A stretch of 64,000 bases of DNA from Ornithinimicrobium murale. Its GTDB lineage: Bacteria > Actinomycetota > Actinomycetes > Actinomycetales > Dermatophilaceae. The notes under the pieces were generated by a model, which saw only the letters and a program-made list of their open reading frames with translations, ran no database searches and had not been told where the DNA came from. Every line of letters begins with the position of its first letter. Position 1 is the stretch's first letter. A program made the position numbers and the translations under genes. This document shows positions 7,806 through 20,932 of the stretch, piece by piece. The stretch covers positions 1 to 64,000 of the forward strand of contig NZ_QLVD01000023.1 in the NCBI RefSeq assembly GCF_003352835.1. The letters run 5' to 3'.

Positions 7806-10388
7806 TTAGGCGTTGGCGACCAGGCCGAGTTCGGCGTCGGAGGCCAGCAACGGGTGCGCGGGCAGCACGCGGACGGTCCAGCCGAGCGACCCGGTGCGGG
7901 TCAGCGCCAGCTCGCCGTCGAACCGGTGGCGACCACCGTCGTAGGACTCCACGGGCTGCAGCAGGCTGGTCTCGACCTCGGTCAACTCGTCGGTCTCCGA
8001 GGCCCGACCGAAGGCCACCTGCACGCTCACATCCTCCGGGGAGAGGTCGCCGAGCGCGAGGTAGGCGTGCACGCGCACCGTCTCGCCGATCTGCGGACTG
8101 TCGCTGACGCCCTCGGCCTCCACGTGCTCGACCCGCACCGACGGCCAGGCGGCCCGGAGCCGCTCGACCGCCGTCGCGAGGTCGCGGGCACCGGCGTAGT
8201 TGTCGTCGCGGACCGCCCAACCGGCCCGGGCCGCGGGCAGGTACAGCGCCCGGGTGTAGTCGCGCACCATCCGGTCGGCCATCACCTTGGGCCCGAGGGT
8301 TCCGAGGGTGTGTTGGATCATCTCCAGCCAGCGCGTGGGCAGCCCCGCCTCGTCGGTGTCATAGAAGGTCGGCACGACGCTGTTCTCCAGCAGGTCATAC
8401 AGCGCCGCGGCCTCCAGCGCGTCCCGCCGGTCGTCGTCGACGCCGTCAGCGGTCGGGATCGCCCAGCCGTTCTCACCGTCGAACCACTCGTCCCACCAGC
8501 CGTCCAGGATCGACAGGTTGAGAGCCCCGTTCAGGGCTGCCTTCATGCCGGAGGTGCCGCACGCCTCGAACGGGCGCAGCGGGTTGTTGAGCCACACGTC
8601 ACAGCCCGGGTAGAGACGCTGCGCCATCGCGATGTCGTAGTTGGGCAGGAAGACGATCCGGTGCCGCAGTGTGGGGTCGTCGGTGAAGCGCACCATCTCC
8701 TGGATCAGCCGCTTGCCGGTGTCGTCGGCCGGGTGGGCCTTGCCGGCGATGACCAGCTGCACCGGGCGGTCGGGGTCCAGGAGGATCTTGGCGAGACGCT
8801 CGGGGTCGCGGAGCATCAGGGTCAGCCGCTTGTATGTCGGCACTCGCCTCGCGAAGCCGATCGTCAGGATGTCTGGGTCCAGGACGTCATCGATCCACCC
8901 CAGCTCCGCTGGGGTGGATCCGCGGGTGCGCATCGACTTGCGCAGGCGGGTGCGGGTCTCGGTCACCAGCTGGTCGCGCATCTCGCGCTTGGTGGCCCAG
9001 ATCCGGTCGACGGGCACCGCGGCGATGCGGTCGAAGGCGGTGCCGTTGACGAGCGCCTCGGCACCCATGAACTCGGCTGCCAGCCCGAAGACCTTGCGGT
9101 CCACCCAGGTGCCGGCGTGCACCCCGTTGGTGATCGAGCCGATCGGCACCTCGGACTGGTCGAAGCCCGGCCACAGGCCCTGGAACATGCCGCGGCTGAC
9201 CTCGCCGTGCAGCACCGAGACACCGTTGGCCCGCTGTCCCAACCGGAGCCCCATCACCGCCATGTTGAAGACGTTGCTGTCCCCACCGTCGTAGGTCTCG
9301 GCGCCGAGCTCCAGGAGCTGTGGCAACGGCACCCCGGGCAGTTCGGAGCCGCCGCCGAAGTGCTGCGACATCTGGTCGACGCCGAAGCGGTCGATGCCCG
9401 CGGGCACCGGGGTGTGCGTGGTGAAGACCGTCGAGGCCCGCACGGCACGCAGCGCCTCCTCGAAGGACAGTCCGGCGCCGGAGACCAGCTCACTGATCCG
9501 CTCCAGCCCCTGGAAGCCCGCGTGGCCCTCGTTCATGTGATAGACGTCCGGCTCGGGGGCGCCGGTCAGTCGCGACCACAGCCGCAGCGCCCGCACGCCA
9601 CCGATCCCGAGCAGCATCTCCTGCTGCAGCCGCTGGTCGCCGCCCCCGCCGTAGAGACGGTCGGTCAGGTCGCGCTTGCTCGCGTCGTTGGTCTCCACGT
9701 CGGAGTCCAGCAGCAGCAGCGGCACGCGCCCGACCTGGGCCCGCCACACGTGGGCGTCCAGGTGGGCACCGCCGGGCATCGCCAGGGAGATCACCGCGGG
9801 ACTGCCGTCCTGCTCACGCAGCAGGGCCAGCGGCTGGTTGTCCGGGTCCAGCACCGGATAGGACTCCTGCTGCCAGCCCTCGGCGTTGAGCCGCTGCCGG
9901 AAGTAGCCGCTCTTGTAGAACAGGCCGATGCCGACGATCGGCACCCCCAGGTCGGAGGCGCTCTTGAGGTGGTCACCGGCCAGGATCCCCAGGCCGCCGG
10001 AGTACTGCGGCAGCGCGGCGGTGATCCCGAACTCCGGGGAGAAGTAGGCATAGGCCTGCCCGAACCCACCGGCCGCGGCACCCGCCTCGGCCTCTCGCTG
10101 ATACCAGCGCGGCTCGGTCAGATAGCGCTGCAGACCCTCGCCTGCCTCGCGGACCCGCTGCACGAAGGCAGGGTCGCCCGCCAGGCGCTCCAGCTCGTCG
10201 GGTGTCAGCGCGCTGAGCATGGCCAGCGGTTCGCGGTTGCCATCGGCCCACTTCTGCGGGTCGATGCTCTCGAAGAGGTCGAGCGTCGGCGGGTGCCATG
10301 ACCAGCGCAGATTGAGAGCGAGGTGGTGCAACGGGGACAGCGCGTCGGGGAGAACAGTGCGCACGTGGAGTCTGCGGATGGCCTTCAC
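7806..10388 (-). CDS. glgP: Alpha-glucan (glycogen) phosphorylase
   Basis: 860-residue GT35 phosphorylase of the bacterial/archaeal-type alpha-glucan phosphorylases (TIGR02094-like, with an N-terminal region about 100 residues long beginning VLPDALSPLHHLALNLRWSWHP). It releases glucose-1-phosphate from alpha-1,4-glucan ends. The pyridoxal-phosphate signature EACGTSGMKAALN is present with the PLP lysine at about Lys616; the EGHAGF histidine motif near residue 290 is also typical. GTG at 10388 gives VKAIRRLHVRTVLP, matching family N-termini, and is preferred over the longer frame. It is divergent from glgE (69 bp). The product feeds Pgm at 18125. Confidence 0.96.
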   Translation of the reverse strand: MKAIRRLHVRTVLPDALSPLHHLALNLRWSWHPPTLDLFESIDPQKWADGNREPLAMLSALTPDELERLAGDPAFVQRVREAGEGLQRYLTEPRWYQREAEAGAAAGGFGQAYAYFSPEFGITAALPQYSGGLGILAGDHLKSASDLGVPIVGIGLFYKSGYFRQRLNAEGWQQESYPVLDPDNQPLALLREQDGSPAVISLAMPGGAHLDAHVWRAQVGRVPLLLLDSDVETNDASKRDLTDRLYGGGGDQRLQQEMLLGIGGVRALRLWSRLTGAPEPDVYHMNEGHAGFQGLERISELVSGAGLSFEEALRAVRASTVFTTHTPVPAGIDRFGVDQMSQHFGGGSELPGVPLPQLLELGAETYDGGDSNVFNMAVMGLRLGQRANGVSVLHGEVSRGMFQGLWPGFDQSEVPIGSITNGVHAGTWVDRKVFGLAAEFMGAEALVNGTAFDRIAAVPVDRIWATKREMRDQLVTETRTRLRKSMRTRGSTPAELGWIDDVLDPDILTIGFARRVPTYKRLTLMLRDPERLAKILLDPDRPVQLVIAGKAHPADDTGKRLIQEMVRFTDDPTLRHRIVFLPNYDIAMAQRLYPGCDVWLNNPLRPFEACGTSGMKAALNGALNLSILDGWWDEWFDGENGWAIPTADGVDDDRRDALEAAALYDLLENSVVPTFYDTDEAGLPTRWLEMIQHTLGTLGPKVMADRMVRDYTRALYLPAARAGWAVRDDNYAGARDLATAVERLRAAWPSVRVEHVEAEGVSDSPQIGETVRVHAYLALGDLSPEDVSVQVAFGRASETDELTEVETSLLQPVESYDGGRHRFDGELALTRTGSLGWTVRVLPAHPLLASDAELGLVANA

Positions 10389-10457
10389 ACCGCACAGGGT
10401 ATGCCGTGGGGCCGGTGTGCCGTGCACGCGCACCTCCCGACCGGTAGCGTCGGGATC

Positions 10458-12517
10458 GTGAGCCAGACATCAGGGAGCGGCATCAACCAGTCCGTGCTCG
10501 ACCTCGTGGGTCAGCGACCGATCGGGCGGATCCCCGTGCAGGAGGTCCGCCCGGCCGTCGACGGGGGTGACCGACCGACGAAATCCGTGGTGAACGAACT
10601 GTTCCCGATCACCGCCACGGTCTTCCGCGAGGGCCACGACAAGGTCAGCGCGACGGTCGTGCTGACCGACCCGGACGGTGCCGAGCACCACCTCCGCATG
10701 CACCTGCTCAACCCCGGCCTGGACCACTGGGGCACCACGGTCTTCGCCGACCGCGAGGGCGTCTGGTCCTATCGGGTCGAGGGCTGGTCCGACCCCTATG
10801 CCACCTGGCACCACGACGCCCCGATCAAGATCGAGGCCGGGGTGGACGTGGAACTGATGCTCGAGGAGGGCGCCCGCGTCATCGAGCGTGCCCGCGATGA
10901 GGTCGAGCGGTCTCCCGAGGACGCTCAGCTGCTCACCGAGGCGGTCGCCGCACTGCGCGACACCGAGCGCCCGGTCGGTGAGCGCCTGGCGGCTGGCACC
11001 GACCTGCGCGACATGCTCACCCACGCGCCGTTGCGGGACCTGGTCAGCCCGAGCCGCGAGCACACCTGGTGGGTGGAGCGACAGCTGGCCCTGCACGGCG
11101 CCTGGTATGAGATCTTCCCCCGCTCGGAGGGTGCCACCCAGGACCCGGAGACCGGTCTGTGGACGAGCGGCACCTTCGCGACGGCGGCGCAGCGGTTGCC
11201 CGCGGTCGCCGACATGGGCTTCGACGTCGTGTACCTCACGCCGGTGCACCCGATCGGGCGGACCAACCGCAAGGGTCGCAACAACACCCTGGATGCGCAG
11301 GAGCACGACCCCGGCAGCCCCTACGCGATCGGCGCCGCGGAGGGCGGGCACGACGCCCTGCACCCCGACCTGGGCGACTTCGACGACTTCGACGCCTTCG
11401 TCGCCCGGGCGCAGGAGCTGGGGCTGGAGGTGGCGCTGGACCTGGCGCTGCAGGCTGCGCCCGACCACCCCTGGGCCACAGAGCATCCCGAGTTCTTCAC
11501 CACGCGGGCGGACGGGTCCATCGCCTACGCCGAGAACCCTCCGAAGAAGTACCAGGACATCTATCCGGTCAACTTCGACAACGCCCCGGAGACCATCTAC
11601 GCCGAGGTGCGACGGGTCGTCCAGGTCTGGATCGACCACGGCGTCACGCTCTTCCGCGTCGACAACCCGCACACCAAGCCGGTGGAGTTCTGGCAGTGGC
11701 TGATCGCCGATGTGGCCCTCGACCACCCGGAGGTCATCTGGCTGGCCGAGGCGTTCACCAAGCCGGCCATGATGCACACGCTGGCCAAGGTCGGCTTCCA
11801 GCAGTCCTACACCTACTACGCATGGCGCAACGAGGCGGCCGAGCTCAGGGAGTACGTCACCGAGCTCTCCGGGAAGGCCGCGACCTACATGCGGCCGTCC
11901 TTCTGGCCGACCACGCACGACATCCTCACGCCCTACATGCAGTACGGCGGCCTGACCGCCTTCCAGGTGCGCGCTGCCCTGGCCGCGACCCTGGTCCCCA
12001 CCTACGGGATCTACGCCGGCTACGAGCACTGCGAGAGCGTGGCCCGCCCGGGGGCCGAGGAGCACATCGACAACGAGAAGTATGAGTTCAAGAACCGCCG
12101 CTGGGACCTGGACACCCCGGACGGCGGCCGCGACGAGGCGCACGGACGGCCCAACCTGGCCCCGTTCCTGAAGCGGCTCAACGAGATCCGCCGCGAGCAC
12201 CCGGCGCTGCACTGGATCCGCAACATCACCTTCCACAACGCCGAGGACGAGAACTTCCTGGTCTTCTCCAAGCGGGGCGGTGGGGCGCACGACGGCTCCG
12301 AGTCCGACGAGATCATCGTGGTGGCCAACCTGGACCCGCACGCCGTCCGGGCCACCACCGTGCACCTGAACATGCCGGCCATCGGCCTGGGCTGGCAGGA
12401 CCGTTTCGTGGCCCATGAGCTGCTCACCGGGGCCCAGTGGCACTGGGGCGGAGCCAACTTCGTGCAGCTCGGCCCCGGCAGCCTGCCGGTCCACATCATC
12501 GCGGTCAGGAAGTTCTG

Positions 12518-12518
<1 letters not shown>
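10458..12518 (+). CDS. glgE: Alpha-1,4-glucan:maltose-1-phosphate maltosyltransferase GlgE
   Basis: 686-residue GH13_3 enzyme that extends alpha-1,4-glucan with maltose units from maltose-1-phosphate, the key step of the GlgE pathway. Three catalytic residues are found at Asp402 ([10 protein letters not shown]), Glu431 (WLAEAFT) and Asp488 (TTHDIL). Each is offset by +8 from the Streptomyces coelicolor enzyme (394/423/480), strong support for identity. The start is GTG at 10458, with TAGCGT ending 7 nt upstream (leaderless). It begins a four-gene operon: the stop overlaps the treS start as TGATG. Acceptor and donor come from the downstream TreS and Mak. Confidence 0.97.
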
Positions 12519-14224
<1,706 letters not shown>

Positions 14225-14225
14225 G

Positions 14226-17200
14226 ATGCCCACGCTGACACCGTCGTTCGCGGAGTTCCTCCCCACCTGGGTCGCCTCCCAGCGCTGGTTCACCGGCAAG
14301 GGCCGCACCCCCTCGTTGCGCCGGGTCGGTGGCTACCGTCTGGAGGACCCGGCCGGCGAGGTCGGCATCGAGATCCACCTCGTGGTCGACGAGTCCGGCC
14401 CGGCGCCGGTGACCTACCACGTGCCACTCACCTACCGCAGCGCGGCGGACCCCGAGCTGCACACCGCCCTGGTGGCCACCACCGAGCACTCCGAGCTGGG
14501 CACCCGGTGGGTCTACGACGGCTGCCACGACCCCGTCTATGTCCAGGCCCTGGCCGACCTGATGCACTCCGGGGCCACCGTGAGCGGCGACGCGGACACC
14601 GAACTGACCGGCAGCGCCACGACGACCCGGTCGCAGGGGCCACGGCCGCTGGTGCGCCGCAGCGCCGTCCTGGTCGGCGAGCAGTCCAACACCTCGATCA
14701 TCGTGGAGACCGGCGAGCCGGGCCAGTCCGCGCCGGTCATCATCAAGGTCTTCCGGGTGCTGCAACCCGGCGAGAACCCCGACGTCGCGGTGCAGAGCGC
14801 GCTGGCCGAGGCCGGGAGCACGCTGGTCCCGCAGCCGGTCGGCTGGGTCACCGGCACGTGGCACGCGGGCGACACGCTCGCCCAGGGGCACCTGGCCTTC
14901 GCCCAGGAGTTCCTCCCCGGTGTGCAGGACGCCTGGCGCATCGCCCTGGTCGCCGCGCGGGACGACACCGACTTCACCTCCCGGGCCCGTGAGCTGGGCA
15001 CCGCTACGGCGCAGGTGCACGCCACCCTGCGCGAGGCCTTCGGCACCGAGGAGCTCACCCCGCAGCGGCGCGCGGGCCTGCTGGCGCGGTTGCGGGAGCG
15101 GCACGCGGAGGCCCGGGAGGCTGCCCCGGAGCTGCAGGAGTATGACGCGCAGGTCACCTCGGTCTTCGAGGCCGCCGAGTCCGCGGCCTGGCCGCCCCTG
15201 CAGCGCGTGCACGGGGACTACCACCTGGGTCAGGTGCTCGACGTCCCCGACCGGGGGTGGGTCCTGGTCGACTTCGAGGGCGAGCCGCTGCGACCGCTGG
15301 ACGAGCGCTCCCTGCCGGACGTCGCGCTGCGCGATGTCGCGGGCATGCTGCGCTCCTTCGACTACGCCGCGGGATCCCTGGCCCAGGACCACTCGGTCGA
15401 CCGGAGCCGCTGGTCCCGCGCGACCCGCGAGGCCTTCCTGGCGGGGTATGCCGAGGCCTCCGGAACGGACCTGTCCGCATCGGCCGCGGTGCTGGCTGCC
15501 CTGGAGCTGGACAAGGCGCTGTACGAGGTGGTCTACGAGACCCGCAACCGGCCCGGCTGGGTCGCCATCCCGGTGGCCGCGGTCCGCGAGCTGGTGGGAG
15601 ACTCCGTGACCAACGGGCCGGCTCACCCCCATTTTGAGGGAGGTTCGGATCGCGCTGTGACCATTTTTGGGGACGATCGGACCGGGTCTGACTCGCTCAG
15701 TCCGGTCGGCCCCGAGAGCGGGAGCGAGGGTGCGGGCGACGTCGGGAGCGAGCCAAACCTCCCCAAGAATGCGCATGAGGCGGTCCGAACCTCCCCAAAA
15801 ATTGGGGAGAGGCCGCTCGCGGAGGGCGAGGTGGAGCTGCTGCTGCGGGGGCTGCACCGCGACCCGCACTCCCTGCTGGGTGCCCACCCGCACGACGGCG
15901 GCATCACCATCCGGGCGCTCCGCCCCCTGGCCGAGTCGGTCACGGTCCTGCTCTCCGGGGGCGAGCGTCACCCGATGCGCCACGAGACCCACGGCATCTG
16001 GACGGCCGTGCTGCCGCGCACCGACATCCCCGACTACCGGCTCGAGGTCACCTGGGGCGACGGGGTGGGGCACCAGCAGGACGACCCCTACCGCTTCCTG
16101 CCCACCCTCGGCGAGATGGACCGGCACCTGATCGGCGAGGGCCGGCACGAGCAGCTCTGGACGGTGCTCGGCGCGCACCTGCGGACCTACGACGGCCCGC
16201 TGGGGCAGGTCCGGGGCACCAGCTTCGCCGTCTGGGCCCCCAACGCCCGAGGCGTGCACGTGGTCGGTGACTTCAACCAGTGGGACAACACGGCACACCC
16301 CATGCGGGTCCTCGGCGAGAGCGGGATCTGGGAGATCTTCCTGCCCGATGTCTGGGCCGGCAACCGCTACAAGTTCGACATCACCGGACCGGACGGGCAC
16401 CGGCGGCTCAAGGCCGACCCGATGGCCCGCGCCGCGGAGGTGCCGCCGAGCTCGGCCTCGATCGTCACCCACGACTGGCACGAGTGGGGTGACCAGGACT
16501 GGATGGAGCGACGCGCCAGCACGGACCCGCACACCGGGCCGATGAGCATCTACGAGGTGCACCTGGGCTCCTGGCGCCAGGGCGCCTCCTACCGCGACCT
16601 GGCCGAGCAACTGACCCGCTACGTCACCCAGATGGGATTCACCCATGTCGAGCTGATGCCGGTGATGCAGCACCCCTACGCCCCGTCCTGGGGCTACCAC
16701 GTGACCGGCTACTACGCCGCCGACTCCCGCTTCGGCTCCCCCGACGACCTGCGCTACCTGATCGACCGGCTGCACCAGGCCGGCATCGGGGTCATCCTGG
16801 ACTGGGTGCCCGGGCACTTCGCCACCGACCCTTGGGCACTGGCCCGGTTCGACGGCACCCCGCTCTACGAGCACCCGGACCCGCGCCGCGGCTGGCAGAA
16901 CGAGTGGGGCTCCTACATCTTTGACTTCGGTCGACCCCAGATCCGCAACTTCCTGGTGGCCAACGCCCTGTTCTGGCTGGAGGAGTTCCACGCCGACGGA
17001 CTGCGCGTGGACGGTGTCGCCTCGATGCTCTACCTCGACTACTCACGCAACGAGGGCGAGTGGCTGCCCAACAAGCACGGCGGCCGCGAGCACCTCGAGG
17101 CGGTGGCGCTGCTGCAGGAGACCAACGCCACCGCCTACCGCCGCAACCCCGGCGTGGTCATCATCGCCGAGGAGTCGACGTCCTGGCCGGGGGTGACGCG

Positions 17201-18122
17201 CCCGACCTCATCAGGCGGGCTGGGCTTCGGCTTCAAGTGGAACATGGGGTGGATGCACGACTCGCTGGACTACATCGCCCGGCAGCCGGTCCACCGGCAG
17301 TACCACCACCACCAGATGACCTTCTCGTTGATGTATGCCTTCTCCGAGCAGTTCGTGCTGCCGATCAGCCACGACGAGGTCGTCCACGGCAAGGGCTCGC
17401 TGCTGCGCAAGATGGGCGGCAGCGACCGGTGGCAGATGCTGGCCAGCCTCCGTGCCTACCTGGCGTTCATGTGGGCCCACCCCGGCAAGCAGCTGTTGTT
17501 CATGGGCCAGGAGTTCGCCCAGATCGCGGAGTGGGCCGACGGACGCAGCCTGGACTGGTGGCTGCTGGACCAGCCGGCGCACGTCGGCGTCCAGCACCTG
17601 GTGCGCGACCTGAACCTGACCTACCGGGAGACGGCCGCCCTGTGGCAGCTGGACCACCAGAGCTCGGGCTTCCAGTGGCTGGACGCCGACGACGCGCGGG
17701 GCAACACCTTCAGCTTCGTGCGCTACGGCACCGAGGACGAGGCCGGGCACCGCCCGGTGCTCGTCGCGGCCGCCAACTTCGCCGGGACCCCCCGTGAGGT
17801 CCGTCTCGGGGTCCCGCGACCCGGCCGCTGGCAGGAGGTGGTCAACACCGACGCCCACGCCTATGGCGGCTCCGGCGTCGGCAACCTGGGCTCGGTGACC
17901 GCCACCGACCAGCCGCACCAGGGTCAGCCCCACTCGCTGACCCTGACCCTGCCGCCGCTCGGGGTGCTCTGGCTCGTGCCCGAGGCGACCGGTGCGACGA
18001 CCACCGTCGATGCCCTGCCCACCGACAGGCCCGCGGAGGTGACCGCCCGGAAGCAGCCGGCTGACGGCATACCGGAGCAGTCACCTGCGGACCACACCGC
18101 CCCGTCCACCACCAAGGAGTAG
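14226..18122 (+). CDS. Fused maltokinase / 1,4-alpha-glucan branching enzyme (Mak-GlgB)
   Basis: One 1298-residue frame. Residues 1 to about 465 are maltokinase (Mak/Pep2), which makes maltose-1-phosphate: a maltokinase N-cap, then the kinase [10 protein letters not shown] (Asp331) and VDFEGEP (Asp349). Residues about 530-1260 are GlgB: N-terminal CBM48 modules, a GH13 barrel with [10 protein letters not shown] (nucleophile Asp929), IIAEEST (Glu982) and [11 protein letters not shown] (Asp1050), and a C-terminal beta domain. Residues about 468-528 are translated from repeat element E3, so the linker is repeat DNA in an open frame. An internal GTG at 15831 with GGAGG 5 nt upstream could also give free GlgB. 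In most actinobacteria these are separate genes. Confidence 0.93.
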   Translation: MPTLTPSFAEFLPTWVASQRWFTGKGRTPSLRRVGGYRLEDPAGEVGIEIHLVVDESGPAPVTYHVPLTYRSAADPELHTALVATTEHSELGTRWVYDGCHDPVYVQALADLMHSGATVSGDADTELTGSATTTRSQGPRPLVRRSAVLVGEQSNTSIIVETGEPGQSAPVIIKVFRVLQPGENPDVAVQSALAEAGSTLVPQPVGWVTGTWHAGDTLAQGHLAFAQEFLPGVQDAWRIALVAARDDTDFTSRARELGTATAQVHATLREAFGTEELTPQRRAGLLARLRERHAEAREAAPELQEYDAQVTSVFEAAESAAWPPLQRVHGDYHLGQVLDVPDRGWVLVDFEGEPLRPLDERSLPDVALRDVAGMLRSFDYAAGSLAQDHSVDRSRWSRATREAFLAGYAEASGTDLSASAAVLAALELDKALYEVVYETRNRPGWVAIPVAAVRELVGDSVTNGPAHPHFEGGSDRAVTIFGDDRTGSDSLSPVGPESGSEGAGDVGSEPNLPKNAHEAVRTSPKIGERPLAEGEVELLLRGLHRDPHSLLGAHPHDGGITIRALRPLAESVTVLLSGGERHPMRHETHGIWTAVLPRTDIPDYRLEVTWGDGVGHQQDDPYRFLPTLGEMDRHLIGEGRHEQLWTVLGAHLRTYDGPLGQVRGTSFAVWAPNARGVHVVGDFNQWDNTAHPMRVLGESGIWEIFLPDVWAGNRYKFDITGPDGHRRLKADPMARAAEVPPSSASIVTHDWHEWGDQDWMERRASTDPHTGPMSIYEVHLGSWRQGASYRDLAEQLTRYVTQMGFTHVELMPVMQHPYAPSWGYHVTGYYAADSRFGSPDDLRYLIDRLHQAGIGVILDWVPGHFATDPWALARFDGTPLYEHPDPRRGWQNEWGSYIFDFGRPQIRNFLVANALFWLEEFHADGLRVDGVASMLYLDYSRNEGEWLPNKHGGREHLEAVALLQETNATAYRRNPGVVIIAEESTSWPGVTRPTSSGGLGFGFKWNMGWMHDSLDYIARQPVHRQYHHHQMTFSLMYAFSEQFVLPISHDEVVHGKGSLLRKMGGSDRWQMLASLRAYLAFMWAHPGKQLLFMGQEFAQIAEWADGRSLDWWLLDQPAHVGVQHLVRDLNLTYRETAALWQLDHQSSGFQWLDADDARGNTFSFVRYGTEDEAGHRPVLVAAANFAGTPREVRLGVPRPGRWQEVVNTDAHAYGGSGVGNLGSVTATDQPHQGQPHSLTLTLPPLGVLWLVPEATGATTTVDALPTDRPAEVTARKQPADGIPEQSPADHTAPSTTKE
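15629..15805. repeat. Repeat element E3 inside the mak-glgB frame (two plus two inverted units)
   Basis: Plus-orientation units at 15629-15652 and 15661-15684, a 64-bp GC-rich spacer, then inverted units at about 15753-15771 and 15781-15805. The pitch within each pair is 32 bp. The architecture is identical to E4 between convergent genes, but here the frame stays open and the element encodes about 60 residues. At other loci the first unit abuts a stop codon; here the equivalent position reads CAC/CCC and no stop is present. Confidence 0.85.
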
Positions 18123-18124
18123 CC

Positions 18125-19765
18125 ATGGCCACCCACGAGCGCGCCGGCCGGCCCGCGCAGCCGGAGGACCTGATCGACGTCGCCCACCTGGTGACGGCCT
18201 ACTACACCCGCACGCCCGACGCGGGGCAGGTCGACCAGCAGGTCGCCTTCGGCACGTCCGGGCACCGGGGCAGCGCGCTCGACACGGCCTTCAACGAGGC
18301 CCACATCCTGGCCACCACGCAGGCGATCTGCGACTACCGCGCGGGGCAGGGCACCGAGGGGCCGCTATTCATCGGGCGGGACACCCACGCGCTCTCCGAG
18401 CCGGCCTGGGCCAGTGCGCTGGAGGTGCTGGTCGCCAACGGCGTCGACGTCATGGTCGACAGCGACGACCGCTACACCCCCACCCCGGCGGTGAGTGTTG
18501 CCATCCTGCGGGCCAACGCCGGCGACCCGGCGGCGCAGGCCGACGGCATCGTGGTCACCCCGTCGCACAACCCGCCACGCGACGGCGGCTTCAAGTACAA
18601 CCCGCCCCACGGTGGGCCAGCCGACACCGACGCGACCGGCTGGATCGCGGACCGGGCCAACGAGCTGCTACGGACCGGGCTGGACGGGGTGCGCCGGGTG
18701 CCGTTCGTCCAGGCGCGCGAGGCGGCCGAGGAGTTCGACTTCCTGGGCACCTACGTGGCGGCGCTGCCCGAGGTGGTCGACCTCGAGGCGATCCGCGACG
18801 CGGGCATCCGGATCGGCGCCGACCCGCTGGGTGGAGCGGCCGTGGACTACTGGGCGGCGATCGCCCAGACCCACGGTCTGGATCTGACCGTCATCAACCC
18901 GCTGGTCGACCCGACCTGGCGGTTCATGACCCTGGACTGGGACGGCAGGATCCGGATGGACTGCTCCTCCCCCCATGCGATGGCCAGCCTGATCGAGAAC
19001 CGCGGCCGGTTCCAGATCAGCACCGGCAATGACGCCGACTCCGACCGGCACGGCATCGTCACCCCCGACGGCGGGCTGATGAACCCCAACCACTACCTCG
19101 CCGTGGCGATCGACTACCTGTTCGGTGGCGCCCGCCCGGACTGGCCCGCCACCGCCGCGATCGGCAAGACCCTGGTCTCCTCCTCGATGATCGACCGGGT
19201 GGCCGAGGGCGTGGGACGCGAGCTGGTCGAGGTGCCGGTCGGGTTCAAGTGGTTCGTGCCGGGGCTGCTGAACGGCTCGATCGGCTTTGGCGGCGAGGAG
19301 TCCGCAGGGGCCTCCTTCCTGCGCCGGGACGGCTCCGTGTGGTCCACGGACAAGGACGGCATCATCCTGGCGCTGCTGGCCGCCGAGATGCAGGCCGTGA
19401 CCGGCAAGTCCCCCTCTCAGCGGTATGCCGAGCTGGTCGCTGAGCACGGTGACCCCGCCTATGCCCGCATCGACGCCCCCGCCGACCGCGCGCAGAAGGC
19501 GAAGCTCAAGGGGCTCTCCCCCGCCGACGTCACCGCAACCTCGCTGGCCGGCGAGGAGATCACCGCGACCCTCACCGAGGCTCCCGGCAACGGGGCCGCC
19601 ATCGGGGGGCTGAAGGTGCAGACCGCCAGCGCCTGGTTCGCCGCCCGCCCCTCGGGCACCGAGGACGTCTACAAGATCTATGCCGAGTCCTTCCAGGGGC
19701 CCGAGCACCTGGCGCAGGTGCAGCAGGAGGCCCAGGCCCTGGTCGACGCCGCGCTGGGCAGCTGA
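18125..19765 (+). CDS. pgm: Phosphoglucomutase (alpha-D-glucose phosphate specific)
   Basis: 546-residue alpha-D-phosphohexomutase of the Pgm (TIGR01132-like) type, interconverting glucose-1-phosphate and glucose-6-phosphate. Motifs in order: FGTSGHRG near residue 40, the phosphoserine loop VVTPSHNPP (Ser147), metal loop [10 protein letters not shown], sugar-binding GGEESAG, and phosphate-binding RPSGTED near the C-terminus. It follows the mak-glgB stop by 2 bp (TAG CC ATG) with AAGGAG ahead, so it is the last gene of the glgE operon. It links glycogen phosphorolysis by GlgP to glycolysis and glucose-1-phosphate to glucan synthesis. Confidence 0.96.
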   Translation: MATHERAGRPAQPEDLIDVAHLVTAYYTRTPDAGQVDQQVAFGTSGHRGSALDTAFNEAHILATTQAICDYRAGQGTEGPLFIGRDTHALSEPAWASALEVLVANGVDVMVDSDDRYTPTPAVSVAILRANAGDPAAQADGIVVTPSHNPPRDGGFKYNPPHGGPADTDATGWIADRANELLRTGLDGVRRVPFVQAREAAEEFDFLGTYVAALPEVVDLEAIRDAGIRIGADPLGGAAVDYWAAIAQTHGLDLTVINPLVDPTWRFMTLDWDGRIRMDCSSPHAMASLIENRGRFQISTGNDADSDRHGIVTPDGGLMNPNHYLAVAIDYLFGGARPDWPATAAIGKTLVSSSMIDRVAEGVGRELVEVPVGFKWFVPGLLNGSIGFGGEESAGASFLRRDGSVWSTDKDGIILALLAAEMQAVTGKSPSQRYAELVAEHGDPAYARIDAPADRAQKAKLKGLSPADVTATSLAGEEITATLTEAPGNGAAIGGLKVQTASAWFAARPSGTEDVYKIYAESFQGPEHLAQVQQEAQALVDAALGS

Positions 19766-19874
19766 CTGGCCGGGTGCCGGCCGGCTCCTCGCACGGACAG
19801 GAGGACAGGACGCGGTATGCCGAGGCGCGCCGCCGCGTGGGCGAGTCCGCTGAGCGCTCCGGCCGGGTCGTGAC

Positions 19875-20879
19875 CTAGAAGAGTGCGCTCATCAGCGAGC
19901 CACGCGCCTTGACGACACGCGGGTCGGTGCCGCCCACCACCTCGAACTGGCCGAGGAGGTGCTTGCGGGCGGTGTCCCGCTCGTCGCCGGAGGTGTTGCG
20001 GACCAGCTCGATGAGACGTAGGAAGGCGTCCTCGACGTGCCCGCCGACCAGGTCCAGGTCACTGGCCTGGATCTGGGCCTGCACATCGGTCGGGTTCGCC
20101 GCAGCCGCGTCCCGGACGGTGTTGAGGTCCAGCCCGGCCGTGCGGCGCAGGAGCTCGACCTGCCCCAGGCCCAGACGGGCGTCCTCGTCCTTGGGGTTGT
20201 CCTGAAGTGCCTGCTCATAGGCCTGTGCCGCGGTGTCCAGGTCGCCCCGGTCGATCGCGTCGTAGGCCTTCTGGTGCAGCGGCGGGAGCTCCTGCTCGTC
20301 ATCCTCCCCTGCCGCGGCGGCGTCCGCCACACCCTCGACCCGGCCGGAGACGCCGTTGGCGACGGCGGCCGACAGGAACTGCTCCAGCAGGGCGCGCAAC
20401 TGCTCCACGGGCTGCACGCCGAGGAAGAACGGCACCGGCTGACCCTGCAGCAGACCGACCACCACCGGCAGCGAGCTGACCTGTCCGAAGGCCTCCTGCA
20501 GCACCGGGGAGAGCGCCTGCACGATGCCCGGGTTGGCCGCCAGGTCGACGGCGATGACGCGGAACCGGCCCTCCTGGGCCACGGCCTCGTCGACCATGGT
20601 CTGGACGAACTGTGCCGACTCGGGGACCTGGTCGGTGTAGAGCACCAGCACGGCCGGCACGTTCATCGAGCCGGTCACCAGGGAGTTGAAGTCCGCGTCG
20701 GTGCCCTGCACCAGGACGCCCTCGGCGCCTTGGGGCGCAGCGCCGGCTGTGGCCCCTGCGCCCGGGGCTCCGGCGCCGGCAGCTCCCGATGGCGTCTGCT
20801 GGGGGGGCCGCGAGAGGGCCGAGAGATCCACGGCACCGCGCAGGGCGGCATTGAGCGACTGAGGGGTCGGCTGTGTCAT
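19875..20879 (-). CDS. CnoX/YbbN-like thioredoxin-fold co-chaperone with TPR domain
   Basis: 334-residue two-domain protein. Residues 1-70 are an Ala/Gly/Pro-rich tail. Residues about 75-185 are a thioredoxin fold beginning VPAVLVLYTDQVPESAQF, where the usual CxxC is replaced (no cysteine). Residues about 215-330 are tetratricopeptide-like helices (AYDAIDRGDLDTAAQAYEQALQDNPKDEDARLGLGQ). This is the architecture of CnoX/YbbN chaperedoxins, which hold oxidised or unfolding proteins for DnaK/GroEL; loss of CxxC is common in the family. ATG at 20879 (MTQPTPQSL) is preferred, with CACAAT ending 6 nt upstream. It is divergent from the small membrane-anchored gene (53 bp). Confidence 0.85.
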   Translation of the reverse strand: MTQPTPQSLNAALRGAVDLSALSRPPQQTPSGAAGAGAPGAGATAGAAPQGAEGVLVQGTDADFNSLVTGSMNVPAVLVLYTDQVPESAQFVQTMVDEAVAQEGRFRVIAVDLAANPGIVQALSPVLQEAFGQVSSLPVVVGLLQGQPVPFFLGVQPVEQLRALLEQFLSAAVANGVSGRVEGVADAAAAGEDDEQELPPLHQKAYDAIDRGDLDTAAQAYEQALQDNPKDEDARLGLGQVELLRRTAGLDLNTVRDAAAANPTDVQAQIQASDLDLVGGHVEDAFLRLIELVRNTSGDERDTARKHLLGQFEVVGGTDPRVVKARGSLMSALF

Positions 20880-20932
20880 GTCTCTATTGTGACCTGTCGC
20901 CCGCCGCGGAGCGGAACCGGCAGGATGGACCC

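Noticed and set aside
6897-10301. Very long open frame (1134 codons) on the plus strand opposite glgP
   Set aside because: Shadow of the high-GC glgP gene; the translation is His/Arg/Gly/Gln-rich nonsense without domains, while the minus strand has the PLP signature and full phosphorylase.
12437-12517. Upstream extension of treS inside glgE
   Set aside because: The TGATG stop-start overlap with glgE and the family N-terminus fix the start at 12518.
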